Shown here in pieces: positions 6,606 to 14,992 of a DNA stretch of 64,000 bases. Position 1 is the stretch's first letter. Each line of letters opens with the position of its first letter. Origin of the DNA: SG8-4 sp964598225 (GTDB lineage Bacteria > Planctomycetota > Phycisphaerae > Sedimentisphaerales > Anaerobacaceae); assembly GCA_964598225.1 (NCBI GenBank), contig CAZRBG010000025.1, positions 1 through 64,000 of the forward strand, read 5' to 3'. Position numbers and translations under genes: made by a program. The notes under the pieces were generated by a model, which was given only the letters and a program-made list of their open reading frames with translations, had not been told where the DNA came from and made no database searches.

Positions 6606-7262
6606 TCACCTTTGCGGGCCGGTGTATCTCTCGGGCATGCTTTCGCAGACCTTATCTATTATCTTCCTGATCTGCTCTTCCTGCTGCGGCGAAAGAGCCT
6701 GCCCCGCTACACCGCCCAGGATGCCGCCTCCGATACCCGCCAGGACCCGATCGTCATCACCGGCGACGGCTGCTCCGGCGGCTGCGCCCGCCACGGCGCC
6801 CGCTATAGTCGCAAACGTCTTGCCCGTAGTACCCGAGCCGGTGCCCATCCAAAGAATGCGGCCCTCCTCGACGCCGACCATTTTCGCCGATATGGTCATC
6901 TCTTCTTTGTACTTGGGTATGTTTACAAGCATCACGGCAGGCACATTCAAGATCTGCCCCGCCCGGGCGGCGCCTGTGTTGCTGGTAATGTCTGAGGCCT
7001 GAAATTCCTGCTCTTTGAGAATAGACTGGACCTTCCTTCTTTCTATGGGTGAGTACCCTCTTTTAAGTAATTCCATCTCGAAAAAGGAAGCAATCTGGTT
7101 CTTGACCGTGTCGCCCCGGACGGCGCCGGTAACTTCGATAATGGCCACTTCATCCAGCTCGGCAAAGTTGAAGCCGGCCAGCGAATAACTTTCACCCTTC
7201 TGCGAAGCGCATCCGCCAACCAACAGAACCGCCAACATTATATAAACACATGCTGTTCTCAT
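6606..7262 (-). CDS. Lipoprotein with LpoB/CsgG-like domain and glycine zipper
   Basis: A 218-aa protein. The start at ATG 7262 has AGGAGA eight bases upstream and gives a lipoprotein signal (MLAVLLVGGC, lipobox VGGC at about residue 18). Residues 35-120 (VAIIEVTG, FEMELLKRGYSPIERRKVQSIL) resemble the CsgG/LpoB/TolB-N type periplasmic fold. A C-terminal glycine-zipper stretch follows (AGAVAGAAAGAAVAG, GGGILGGVAGQAL), a membrane-inserting feature of outer-membrane lipoproteins. It is monocistronic with its own terminator. The exact role is unknown; an outer-membrane assembly or envelope-stress function is an inference. Confidence 0.8.
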   Translation of the reverse strand: MRTACVYIMLAVLLVGGCASQKGESYSLAGFNFAELDEVAIIEVTGAVRGDTVKNQIASFFEMELLKRGYSPIERRKVQSILKEQEFQASDITSNTGAARAGQILNVPAVMLVNIPKYKEEMTISAKMVGVEEGRILWMGTGSGTTGKTFATIAGAVAGAAAGAAVAGDDDRVLAGIGGGILGGVAGQALSPQQEEQIRKIIDKVCESMPERYTGPQR

Positions 7263-7525
7263 AATCTGTGTCTCCTGCAAAAAAACCGAACATCAAAACA
7301 GAACTCACACCTTTGAATATGTAATTGATTTGCCTTCCCTTGTCAATCACTTTCCCTTGTTTTTCCTGTAAGGTTTGGTTTGTTTTCGCATCTGTACTAA
7401 GATATGAGAAGAAGACTGAATATAGGTAGAGGTTAGCGCAAACCAACCCCATACCGTTGGACGGCAACCGGGATGAGGCTGCCGCTTACCGACTGTCATA
7501 CCGCCCGCTTTGAACAAAGCGACTG

Positions 7526-8482
7526 TTATTGCTCGGGGAAAAACGGGAACAGCTTGCGGATTTCCTCTTCTGAGGGGCGGCGGCCGTATTCGCTGATTTC
7601 GAATGCTTCAGCGTACTTGATTTCCCTGGCCTTGTCCTGTCCGTACCACTTTACAAGCTCGTCGCCGAATCGATTTGCCGTACTGCCGAAGCGATTGTAA
7701 AAACGCCGGCGGACCTGCTTCTCACGCTGCTCGCGTTTGGCCGCGTTGTCCGGCGGGTACAGATTTTCATTTCCGTTGCAGCCGCCCTCGAGGGTTTGCG
7801 ACTCCAAAGCCAAAGCGGCCTCGACTTTCTTATCTATCACTGAGTCGATCGCAACGACTATGTCTGCTGTGAACGGATTAGGCTTCTGGAAGCGGTCCTC
7901 GTAGCAGAGGAACACGGGATTTCGCCGCAGGTACGGCACGCCCGGGCAGAAAAACGGCACAGTAACCATGTACCCGGCGTCCTGGACCAGTATGGCCGAG
8001 TAGCGATGGTCCGGATGATAGTCGTTCGTACGATGGCACATGACAATATCGGCGCCCCATTCGCGGATCAGCCGGACGATCTTCCTGCGGTTTTCGAGTG
8101 TCGGCATGATCTCGCCGTCGTGGATATCGAGAACTTCCGTCTCAATTCCGAATATCCGGGCGCATTTCTCGACCTCGGCCGTGCGCCGCATAGCCAGCGG
8201 CCCACCTGCCATTCCCCAATGGCCTATATCGCCGTTTGTGGTGGAGACAAACTTGACGTGATGCCCCTGCGCCGCCCACATAGCCGCCACACCGCCGGCC
8301 CGAAACTCATTGTCGTCCGGATGCGCACCGAAGCAGATGATCCGCAGCTTACCGTCGGGCGAATCCGGAGCCGGCTCCGGCTTCGGGATCACGGCTCTCG
8401 TAGTACCGGCTAGAATTAGCAGCAAGCTGCAAAGGAAGATTCCCATAATTAACCGTCTCTGTTTTGCAAATCTTTCGTTCAT
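7526..8482 (-). CDS. Exported PIG-L family deacetylase
   Basis: A 318-aa protein. A signal peptide (LIMGIFLCSLLLILAGTTRA) precedes the PIG-L/LmbE fold. The zinc-binding AHPDDNE lies near residue 52 and the second metal motif YHPDHR near 160. These enzymes remove N-acetyl groups from GlcNAc-containing or similar sugar conjugates. Secreted planctomycete members are thought to act on polysaccharide fragments (inference). The start is ATG 8482 with GGAGAA eight bases upstream; the longer frame to 8620 has no such support. The C-terminus is charged with no membrane anchor. Confidence 0.88.
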   Translation of the reverse strand: MNERFAKQRRLIMGIFLCSLLLILAGTTRAVIPKPEPAPDSPDGKLRIICFGAHPDDNEFRAGGVAAMWAAQGHHVKFVSTTNGDIGHWGMAGGPLAMRRTAEVEKCARIFGIETEVLDIHDGEIMPTLENRRKIVRLIREWGADIVMCHRTNDYHPDHRYSAILVQDAGYMVTVPFFCPGVPYLRRNPVFLCYEDRFQKPNPFTADIVVAIDSVIDKKVEAALALESQTLEGGCNGNENLYPPDNAAKREQREKQVRRRFYNRFGSTANRFGDELVKWYGQDKAREIKYAEAFEISEYGRRPSEEEIRKLFPFFPEQ

Positions 8483-8763
8483 GGCACAATTCTCCTTCAA
8501 AACGGGTCCTCGAAATACGGGACGGTCCTGGTTCACGCCGAACTTACCACACTGTGTCGGCACTCGGCATATCTGTGCATTTTCTATCACATTCAATCCC
8601 TCAGACACTATGGGCAACATTATAGCCTTTCACCAGAATTTTGCAGCTTTTTTCTACTGGCCGTCAGAAAGCCTTTGAGCTCTCAGCCTTCCAAATGGTG
8701 TGTGATACACCAGATAATGATCGACTGGATATCGTTGCAATTGTTTGGAATATCGTGTAAGAT
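8483..8763 (+). promoter_or_regulatory. Intergenic region with the tRNA-Pro(TGG) promoter
   Basis: Most of this 300-base gap shows no gene. At its right end TTGCAA (8735-8740) and TAAGAT (8758-8763) stand 17 bases apart, a sigma-70-type promoter about 20 bases before the tRNA. Confidence 0.6.
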
Positions 8764-8783
8764 GCTTGGAAAGCAATTATTGT

Positions 8784-8858
8784 CGGGGTGTAGCTCAGCT
8801 TGGCTAGAGCGCCTGCTTTGGGAGCAGGAGGCCGTAGGTTCGAATCCTATCACCCCGA
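8784..8858 (+). tRNA. tRNA-Pro (anticodon TGG)
   Basis: A complete cloverleaf. Acceptor stem CGGGGTG/CACCCCG, D-arm with TAGCTCAGCTTGGCTAGAGC, anticodon stem CTGCT/AGCAG around TTTGGGA, T-arm GTTCGAATC, discriminator A. The 3' half from the anticodon loop onward is duplicated at 22751-22794, marking it as the integration target of the adjoining element. Confidence 0.95.
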
Positions 8859-8860
8859 TT
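8817..8860. repeat. attL, left direct repeat of the integrated element
   Basis: Forty-four bases from the tRNA anticodon loop to two bases past the discriminator. It is repeated at 22751-22794 with one difference (GTTCGAATC against GTTCAAATC). Confidence 0.92.
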
Positions 8861-8925
8861 ACCCATAACCTGCTGCTTTCAAAGCACTTACCCTTCATTG
8901 CCATTGCTAAAGGCTCCATCAAATA

Positions 8926-8960
8926 TACGTCATTTACGTCTCATACGTCAGTTGTACGTC
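8926..8960. promoter_or_regulatory. Putative recombinase arm sites, left end
   Basis: TACGTC occurs at 8926, 8935, 8944 and 8955, spaced by 9, 9 and 11 bases, between the tRNA and the recombinase and overlapping its last codons. Two copies recur near the right end (22599, 22610) within the shared sequence CATACGTCAGTTGTACGTCA. Clustered repeats at both ends fit arm-type sites for a tyrosine recombinase. Confidence 0.55.
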
Positions 8961-10150
8961 ACTTTTTTTGCTCAGAAGATCCTGAACGACTCTGGCCGCC
9001 TTGCGTTCGTGGTCTTCATCGACGGTGCTATAAAACTCCGCCGTGGTCTCAATGCTGCTGTGGCCCATAAGCTCCTTGACGACGTTCATCGGCAGATAGT
9101 CGGCCCAGTTTTGGCCGGCACACTTACGCAAGGTGTGTATGCTGAATTTGCCTACCGGCTCAATGCCGGCCCTTTTGACGCGAGCCTTGAACCGCTTCAA
9201 CACATTGCAGATAACATACCTGCTTTTCCAGGGATCGCCAGTTGCCTTTAGCTTTTGCCATTTTGATCGAACCAAGTTAAACCGCTCGGCCGTCAATAGC
9301 ACAAAGGGCACACCCTCGGGCGCTTCTGTCTGCCACTTGGTTAAAAGATCGAGCGTGTGCTCAGGCACAGGTATCCTCCTGGCCTCGTGATCCTTGATAT
9401 GAAACGGCGGAATATCTTTCGTGCCGTCCCTGTTGACGACCTTAATGATACCGTTCTCAAAGTCAATGCAATCCCAGGTGAGATTGTAAGCTTCGTGTAA
9501 CCGAAGACCCGCTGTATAGAAAAGAGCATAGGCCACCCGGTCCCTGAGTCTCTGTGTTACATCGAGCAACCTGTGATATTCTCCTGGCTTCATGCGATAC
9601 CAGGGACGTGTAGCCAATTTCTTCTTTCGCAGGATTTTGGTCTTGAAGGGGTTCTCTCGAATAAGATCATCTTCAAGTGCCAGATCAAATATCGTTTTGC
9701 TGTGCCGGACAATCTGTGCCCGTGTCCATTCAGATAGCTTTTCCCCCTCATGCCCGTGCTGCCTGCTGGTTTGTGTGACCGCAAACTGCCTGGCCTTTGA
9801 TTTGGTAATCGCCTCCAAAGGACAATCCTTGCCGAAGAACTCAATCAGGCGCGTCACCGTGCCCTCGTAAAGCTCAAACGACGTCGGCTGGAGTGACGGC
9901 CTGCACATCCGAGATAGCTTTTGAGAAACGCGCGCAACTTCGGCTTTTTGGGGTTTGCTTCCGGACGGCCTTTGTATCCAAACTCGACTGCCTGTTGTGA
10001 TGCGAATGCCTCCGCATCGCGCCTAAACTCGAAAGACTTCCTCCGCCGCTTCCGCTTGCCGGTCTCCGGATCGACGACGGTATACCATCGACAGACCCAG
10101 GGCTTGCCCTTGTTCCGATTGTCTTTGTAGATTCCTATCTTGCTTGTCAT
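8934..10150 (-). CDS. int: Tyrosine recombinase/integrase with a frame break
   Basis: The N-terminal part starts at ATG 10150 (GGAGG eight bases upstream) with the arm-binding segment MTSKIGIYKDNRNKGKPW and a KRKRRRKS stretch. The catalytic part (8934-9908, 324 aa) carries R in AGLRLHEAYN, H-x2-R in SIHTLRKCAGQ, MGHSSIETT and the nucleophile in AEFYSTVD. The two parts are in different frames. The catalytic frame stays readable upstream (KAEVARVSQKLSRM), so the shift most likely lies in the CCCCAAAAAG run near 9945-9955. It could be an assembly error, an inactivating mutation or recoding. The enzyme would integrate the element into tRNA-Pro. Confidence 0.9.
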
Positions 10151-10300
10151 AAGATATGCCTCCAAAAAGATGGGCAGACCGACAATGACGCCTTTTGGAA
10201 AGCGCACCGGCCCTCACGGGTACGGATAGGTCTGCCCATTAGCCTCGATGATGATCCAAAAGTTTGCATACGATTAATTATAGGCATATCACAGTTCATT

Positions 10301-10531
10301 TCAAGCCTTGTCTGTTACCGCTTCCAAAAAATCCTTGACCGCCGCTGGGGTATAACAGAGACGATGCCCGATCTTCGTGCCCTTGAGCATGTGTTTCTCA
10401 CGATAATATCGCAACGTGTTAGGCGGATTGCTTATGCCCAACTCATTCAGACGTAGCAGTTCCACGAGCTCGCTTTCGAGCATAACCGCCGGCACTGGCC
10501 GGCCATCGGGCATGTAGATCGGTTCGTTCAT
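10301..10531 (-). CDS. Excisionase-like small DNA-binding protein
   Basis: A 76-aa protein with a MerR/Xis-type helix-turn-helix: ELLRLNELGISNPPNTLRYY followed by REKHMLKGTKIGHRLCYTPAAV. It lies just upstream of the recombinase on the same strand, the usual place for a recombination directionality factor. The family call rests on the HTH pattern and position. Confidence 0.75.
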   Translation of the reverse strand: MNEPIYMPDGRPVPAVMLESELVELLRLNELGISNPPNTLRYYREKHMLKGTKIGHRLCYTPAAVKDFLEAVTDKA

Positions 10532-10540
10532 TCTTTTAAT

Positions 10541-10573
10541 CCGCCGCCGGCGGCCTCTGTCGCCGCCGGCGGT
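10541..10573. other. GC-rich inverted repeat before the excisionase-like gene
   Basis: CCGCCGGCGG occurs twice around an eight- or nine-base loop. It lies between the zinc-ribbon gene and the start of the excisionase-like gene, as an attenuating hairpin or weak terminator. No thymine run follows. Confidence 0.5.
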
Positions 10574-10595
10574 TCACAAGAAGAAAAGTTATGTG

Positions 10596-10829
10596 CTATA
10601 CTGTTTTGCCTTTGACACAATACCGCCAGCGGCAAATAGGCTGGCGGCAGACTCGATACTGTTTGTCAGCCGCAGTCCGGACGGCAACGGTGTCAAGGCC
10701 ACCGCACCGCGGACAGCGACTCACGGTATCAAATGCGTATCGGCGCCGTGCCGGTTTGGACTTTCGTTCGGACACCGCTGGCGGCGGTTGTTTCTCAGGC
10801 GGTGACTTTCTGGCTTTTCGCTTCGGCAT
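10596..10829 (-). CDS. Small zinc-ribbon protein
   Basis: A 77-aa protein with a very basic N-terminus (PKRKARKSPPEK) and one zinc ribbon: CPRCGG, then CRQPICRWRYC. This layout is common in small phage-encoded transcription or replication accessory proteins. No closer assignment is possible. It sits a few bases after the coiled-coil gene 10836-11438 in the element operon. Confidence 0.7.
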   Translation of the reverse strand: MPKRKARKSPPEKQPPPAVSERKSKPARRRYAFDTVSRCPRCGGLDTVAVRTAADKQYRVCRQPICRWRYCVKGKTV

Positions 10830-10835
10830 TTTATG

Positions 10836-11438
10836 TCACTCCGAGAGAATTTCTCCGGCTTTCTTGGTTGCCTCTTCGAGGACCTGCTCGATCCTAAATT
10901 CTTTTTCGTTGATGGCGGACAAAGAGACGCTAATCGCGCAAGCGGCGCGATGCAGTGCCTCGGCAAACTTCGCGAGGTCGCGCGTGACACTGTCTATCCG
11001 AGAAAGTTCACCGGATAAAACTTCCCTCTGCTCGGTTAAATCAGAAACGTCCGATCCGCCGGACTCAATCTCTTTCGCGAGCCTGACCAACTTGCGACGT
11101 TCTCTGGAGATACCGGAAAGAACGCCATCGGCTCCGGGAGCGTCGCCTTTGTCAATAAGGCCGCGATAAGTGTCACGCATAGCGTCAATTTCGCTTTCAA
11201 TTGTTGCGATCCGACGAAGGTTCGCTTGAAAATTGCCAAGTCTCTGCTCAAAATCCTGCATGAGCCGGGCTGCTCGCCGTTTCGCCGCCGCGACACTTGA
11301 CGCCACTTGCCTTATGTCACTTCGGCCGAGGACCGTAGAAACGGTCTCCTGTGTGACGCCGGCCAGCATCGGAGAGAGTTCAGCCGGATCGACCTCCACG
11401 GCGTTTGTCTTTTTTGCTTTTGCTGTTGTTGTTGCCAT
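10836..11438 (-). CDS. Element-encoded coiled-coil protein of unknown function
   Basis: A 200-aa protein. A lysine/alanine-rich start (MATTTAKAKKTNAVEVD) is followed by two long predicted coiled coils (about residues 50-95 and 115-195, rich in Arg, Glu, Ala and Leu at heptad spacing). It has no membrane segment and no motif I recognise. It could be structural or single-strand-DNA associated, but nothing in the sequence decides this. Confidence 0.7.
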   Translation of the reverse strand: MATTTAKAKKTNAVEVDPAELSPMLAGVTQETVSTVLGRSDIRQVASSVAAAKRRAARLMQDFEQRLGNFQANLRRIATIESEIDAMRDTYRGLIDKGDAPGADGVLSGISRERRKLVRLAKEIESGGSDVSDLTEQREVLSGELSRIDSVTRDLAKFAEALHRAACAISVSLSAINEKEFRIEQVLEEATKKAGEILSE

Positions 11439-11485
11439 AATCCTTGATTCCTTTCAATTCTGGATTGTGAATACGGTCGAGTCGT

Positions 11486-11716
11486 TTACGCGCCAAGCGA
11501 ACGGGCTTCGGCTTGCTGATCCTCCCGAAGATGCTGTTTGATACGGGTGAGCAATGCCTGTGCCCGATTGCGCGTGCCTTCGGCTACGCTGCAATAGCCC
11601 GCCGCTTCCGCCCGATCTGCCTGCTCAATCGCCAGATTGAATCGGCGGCACAAATCAGCAAAGTGTTGCGTTCTGCGGTCTTTGAGATTGCCTTTAATTT
11701 GCGATTTGCTCAACAT
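11486..11716 (-). CDS. Small helical protein of unknown function
   Basis: A 76-aa mostly helical charged protein (LCRRFNLAIEQADRAEAAGYC, then RNRAQALLTRIKQHLRED). It lies in the element gene series between the coiled-coil gene and the double-HTH gene. Confidence 0.6.
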   Translation of the reverse strand: MLSKSQIKGNLKDRRTQHFADLCRRFNLAIEQADRAEAAGYCSVAEGTRNRAQALLTRIKQHLREDQQAEARSLGA

Positions 11717-11753
11717 TGTTTGTTCCCTTCAAAAAATAGAGTTTGTATATCCA

Positions 11754-12197
11754 TTATTCCATTTTGCCGCCTTCAACGAAGCGCGAGCACTGTGCCAGAT
11801 TCCGCTGAAGCTTTTTCTGAATGGCTCGGAGACGTTTCTTCAGCCGCTGCTCACTCTCTCGCTGGTAGTGACCCGGTAGCCAGGCAATGACTTCATGCAA
11901 GTCATAGACGCCGTTCTCAGACGGCATTCCTGCAGAGGTCCAGAGGCAAACCGTTTGGCGCGATAGGCCGAGCAGCCTGCATAGTTGCTTCTGGGTGAGG
12001 CGGTGAATCTCAGGTCTCTTTTCCAACTGCTCGGTATGGTGACGACGAAGCCACCTGCACGCCGTGGTGATAAGTACGCGCCCATCGGCCGTCATCGGCA
12101 ACCCGGCTTCGAGCCACTGATCGATAACGCTCGTGTCGGTTCCGAACAGGGTCGCAATATCAGATTTGGTCACACTGGCTTGTGTTACAGACTGCAT
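11754..12197 (-). CDS. Protein with two tandem helix-turn-helix domains
   Basis: A 147-aa protein. The first HTH is SDIATLFGTDTSVIDQWLEA (residues 12-31), the second KQLCRLLGLSRQTVCLWTSA near 70-89, each followed by a short wing. A basic tail (QRLKKRLRAIQKKLQRNLAQ) ends it. Each half resembles the Nu1-type DNA-binding domain of small terminase subunits or an excisionase. A terminase-small-subunit or element-regulator role is an inference, and no large terminase is nearby. Confidence 0.7.
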   Translation of the reverse strand: MQSVTQASVTKSDIATLFGTDTSVIDQWLEAGLPMTADGRVLITTACRWLRRHHTEQLEKRPEIHRLTQKQLCRLLGLSRQTVCLWTSAGMPSENGVYDLHEVIAWLPGHYQRESEQRLKKRLRAIQKKLQRNLAQCSRFVEGGKME

Positions 12198-12549
12198 TTT
12201 ATGTCACCTGGTCTTAGATCATGCTCATAAGTCTCTTAATGCCAGCAACTAACGAATCTAAAGCCGACGTAAAATTCAAAAAAAAAAGTCGCAGCCACAT
12301 GTTTTTCGCAGTAGGTTGATCCGCGAAGCTGTAGGCGCCAGGAAGGACCCGCGACATTGCGGTGTTGTAAGTCCTTGATGTACAATAACTTATCATCCCT
12401 TGCATGATTCGATAGTCCCGGTTGCCGCGTCGATTTCGTTTTGGTTTCAAAGCATCCACTTTTGCTAAGTTCTGGCTTTACGCCGCTTTACGTTAATTGC
12501 CTTATTTTCTTGGCTACTTTGCCTAATCGTTACAATAGTCATATTCGAC
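12198..12549. other. 352-bp non-coding stretch with a segment shared with 18446-18500
   Basis: No convincing gene. At about 12307-12353 lies a segment closely similar to one at 18451-18497: both carry GTAGGTTGA, CCG, AAG and end GGAAGGACCCGC. In the minus strand both copies can be read as AGPS....L.GSTY. The small frame 12214-12459 has atypical composition and no ribosome binding site, so I do not call it. Confidence 0.55.
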
Positions 12550-13029
12550 TTAACCGGCCCCTGCTACTACCACCTTTACTTCCGACTTTCGTTTCGCTGC
12601 GATTTTCTTGAACACGTCGATCCAGACGGCGCCTTTGTTCTTCGCTCTTTTCCGCCTGGCAATCTTGCGGGCCTCATCAATACCCCGCAACCCAAGCTCA
12701 TCGACCATCGGTGGCGGAAGCCCGGAAAGCTGCTCGCACGTCCGATGCCAGACACTCGCAAAGGAGCAAATCTCGCGGCGTGCCTCGGCGCTTTCGGTAT
12801 CCCAACTGTAACCCAGGGCAACGTAGACCCGTTGCCCGTATTGCTCATCGTGCCGGCCGCAGGTACGGACGGACATACCCGCACGGCTGCCCGCACGCGG
12901 CCCTGATTGTTTAACCGAGCCTGGGGGCGGTTGGGTGATAGGTATCACCTGCCCCGCCCCCAGAGCCTCGAACCCCTGCGATTCGTTCTGCCGAGCCAAA
13001 GCGTCGGACCCCTCCGGCTCCATCGGCAT
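12550..13029 (-). CDS. Element protein of unknown function, possibly an in-frame continuation after a shift
   Basis: 159 aa from ATG 13029. The N-terminus is low complexity and proline-rich. The C-terminal 90 residues look folded (YVALGYSWDTESAEARREIC, then a basic ARRKRAKNKGAVWIDVF). The frame stays open upstream without any start codon to about 13250 (EPNGSKKEKATVGLS and KAKENTEASSRGS), where it overlaps the end of the gene 13229-13831. That raises the possibility that the two form one protein through a frame change at an adenine run. No family is recognised. Confidence 0.6.
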   Translation of the reverse strand: MPMEPEGSDALARQNESQGFEALGAGQVIPITQPPPGSVKQSGPRAGSRAGMSVRTCGRHDEQYGQRVYVALGYSWDTESAEARREICSFASVWHRTCEQLSGLPPPMVDELGLRGIDEARKIARRKRAKNKGAVWIDVFKKIAAKRKSEVKVVVAGAG

Positions 13030-13228
13030 CGGCGGGGCGGCGGCCGGGGGAAGGCTGCGATTAGCAGCCTTCGGCGGGCTTTCGGCCCCTTCGTCTTGGC
13101 TTCCCCTTGAGCTTGCCTCAGTGTTCTCTTTCGCTTTTACTATGTCTTGGTGCTTACCGTTGCCGTTATTCTTTCTCTTGCAACCAGAGGCCGATAGGCC
13201 GACGGTTGCCTTTTCCTTTTTAGAGCCG

Positions 13229-13831
13229 TTAGGCTCTATTATCTTTGTTTTTCTTTTTTAAAGAGCTGCGCGCTTTGGCGGAATTTTCCGACCGTTTCCG
13301 GCGAGTTCCGCCCGATGAGCCTTTTTGCCCCCGTGAAGCCCGTTTTTTCGTGTCACTACCTGCGGACTGATTGTCTTTTTTGTCTGCGTTTGGTGGCTCA
13401 TTTTGTTCATAATCGAGCTTGGGCATTTCGACGTGCTCGACCAAATCCACTGATTGAAATTGTTGTAGAAGCGACAACATCTTCCTGCCAGGCACATTCA
13501 AGAGTTTTCCGATCTGCCCGGCTGATAGCGGTTCGTCTCTCGCGTCGAGCAGCAGACCCCGCTTCGCTCTGGACTGGCATGCGCTCAAGCGGACCAATTG
13601 CCGGTAAAGGCCCTGCATCATCGCATTATGCAGACCATCCCCGTTGTTAAGAAGACCGAATTGATTAAAATATTTGGACGCTTCGTCACCGCTCGCGGGC
13701 GTCACATAGTCCTTTGTAAAAAGGAGTGCGGATTGTCTGCATTTTCGTTCGTCATCGCGAAGCTCACACCGCTCACGGAAGTTGAAAATGCGCCATACCT
13801 TTTTCTCTTTCTTAGCCGCGTTTTTTGCCAT
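13229..13831 (-). CDS. Phage-replisome-like or regulatory protein with a winged-helix segment
   Basis: A 200-aa protein. The N-terminus has VWRIFNFRERCELRDDERKC, residues 90-125 read LSAGQIGKLLNVPGRKMLSL and DLVEHVEMP like a winged helix, and a basic Ser/Gly/Lys tail follows. The pattern recalls DnaD-type phage replication initiators, but sequence support is weak. Its stop (TAA) lies in the loop of a small hairpin (AGAGCC/GGCTCT) just after A-rich codons (LKKKNK). Confidence 0.6.
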   Translation of the reverse strand: MAKNAAKKEKKVWRIFNFRERCELRDDERKCRQSALLFTKDYVTPASGDEASKYFNQFGLLNNGDGLHNAMMQGLYRQLVRLSACQSRAKRGLLLDARDEPLSAGQIGKLLNVPGRKMLSLLQQFQSVDLVEHVEMPKLDYEQNEPPNADKKDNQSAGSDTKKRASRGQKGSSGGTRRKRSENSAKARSSLKKKNKDNRA

Positions 13832-14006
13832 TGTGATTCCTTAGACACTGGCGTCCGATTTCGGCTTGACGGCAGAGCAGGTCGATATCCGTCAAAGCAT
13901 CCGGATGAGCACCTGCCCATTCAACTATGGTGCGAAGCTCCTTTTTCAGCCGGACTAACTTTTGCCGGCTCAAAACCTGCGGCTGTAATAAGAGGTTGTT
14001 GCTCAT
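13812..14006 (-). CDS. Small element protein of unknown function
   Basis: 64 aa (MSNNLLLQPQVLSRQKLVRL, helical, with a basic C-terminus). It overlaps the start of the gene 13229-13831 by 20 bases and the end of the gene upstream by four, so it is translationally coupled. Confidence 0.55.
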   Translation of the reverse strand: MSNNLLLQPQVLSRQKLVRLKKELRTIVEWAGAHPDALTDIDLLCRQAEIGRQCLRNHNGKKRG

Positions 14007-14200
14007 CGTTGTACGTCCTCAATTGTTGGGTTTAAGGAGTCGGCATCCCACCGGGCCTGCTCGATTACACCAGCGTCGCTGAGCTTTTGTGTGATCCGTG
14101 AGACCGACGCCGGCTCGGCCGCGGCCGGGGCTGTATCTCGCCGCGGCCTCTGCCGCTCAACTGCGGTACGGGCTTCAGGCTGTCGGTTGGTTTGCGTCAT
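14003..14200 (-). CDS. Small element protein of unknown function
   Basis: 65 aa from ATG 14200 (MTQTNRQPEARTAVERQRPR). A disordered basic start leads to a C-terminal SRITQKLSDAGVIEQARWD that could be a short helical domain. It overlaps both neighbours by a few bases. The longer frame to 14281 lacks a ribosome binding site. Confidence 0.5.
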   Translation of the reverse strand: MTQTNRQPEARTAVERQRPRRDTAPAAAEPASVSRITQKLSDAGVIEQARWDADSLNPTIEDVQR

Positions 14201-14360
14201 TGTTGTGCCGCTCGCTTTCATATGGGGCGTGGTCTCGCTGTTCGGGATCGGGCAATTGATCCGCCGGCACACCCCAAACATCCTCGAGGCTTATCGGCTG
14301 CAAAACGCCGTGATCGTTTCGCTCTGAATTCTCCATAACTGATTCCATCCTCGATATCAT
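14175..14360 (-). CDS. Small element protein of unknown function
   Basis: 61 aa from ATG 14360, whose ATGA overlaps the stop of the upstream winged-helix gene, so coupled translation is likely. It is acidic and proline-rich (ISLEDVWGVPADQLPDPEQ). No family is recognised. Confidence 0.5.
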   Translation of the reverse strand: MISRMESVMENSERNDHGVLQPISLEDVWGVPADQLPDPEQRDHAPYESERHNNDANQPTA

Positions 14361-14725
14361 TCTACTGCCCACCACGTGATGCAGGGCACGTGACAAATCC
14401 CACAAGGTCTAAGCTGCCCACGCCTTACCAGGTTCCGCCGCTCCAGGTGTGCCAATCTCCGAGCCGGCGTGTGTCGGTCCATACCTGAGAAATGTGCGAT
14501 CTCCGCTGAAGTTAGGCCCGGTGTCTCGCGCACCGCGCGAAGAACAGCCGCCATTTGTCCTCGGATTTTGCCGGTTTGCAAGGCTTTGTCTCCCGCCGCG
14601 TGGCTGCTCAGAGGATCATCGGTGTGGCTCAAAGGCTGATTGAAATGCTCCTCGAAACCAGGACCAAACATAGGTTTCGGCTTCGGTTGCCGTCGCTCAA
14701 ACAAACTTAGCTGTTTCGCACTCAT
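14357..14725 (-). CDS. Winged-helix DNA-binding protein
   Basis: A 122-aa protein. Residues 55-105 form a winged helix: QMAAVLRAVRETPGLTSAEI, AHFSGMDRHTPARRLAHLER and RNLVRRGQLRPC. It resembles MarR-like or phage helicase-loader type HTH proteins. The start MSAKQLSLFERRQ is a common beginning for phage-borne small regulators. It heads an overlapping set of four small genes. Confidence 0.7.
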   Translation of the reverse strand: MSAKQLSLFERRQPKPKPMFGPGFEEHFNQPLSHTDDPLSSHAAGDKALQTGKIRGQMAAVLRAVRETPGLTSAEIAHFSGMDRHTPARRLAHLERRNLVRRGQLRPCGICHVPCITWWAVE

Positions 14726-14992
14726 CGTTAATATGGTCTTTCACCAAGTGGACAGCGACGGCGACACCTTGCCGCCGCCCAGTTTAATAAAGGAATGCCC
14801 GCACAAATCCGGGCTGGTGATAACACAAAGATGGGGCGGTGACAGCAATAGGTCCCCACCGCCCCAGAAAAAGACCCGACCGCGCGCCGGCCAAAAATGG
14901 CATTGAAAACAAAATTCACCATGCTACCCCCCGGCTCGGCGATTCGGCTGCGATTTTATCGAGAGCTTCTTGAACCTTCGAGAGCCTGCACA
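14726..14992. other. Gap with a GC-rich inverted repeat
   Basis: GGGGCGGTG (14833-14841) pairs with CACCGCCCC (14857-14865), a 9-bp stem without a thymine run. A 64-codon minus-strand frame (14728-14922) crosses it but has biased composition and no family, so I do not call it. Confidence 0.5.

Noticed and set aside
8683..8922. 79-aa minus-strand protein over tRNA-Pro
   Set aside because: It reads through the complement of a tRNA, a common false frame.
12214..12459. 81-aa minus-strand protein
   Set aside because: No ribosome binding site, no family, and it crosses the repeated segment also present at 18446-18500 in a different frame.
13229..13262. Canonical -1 frameshift at the A AAA AAG site
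   Set aside because: The -1 frame meets a stop four codons later, so the heptamer cannot extend the protein. Only a +1 change opens the long downstream frame.
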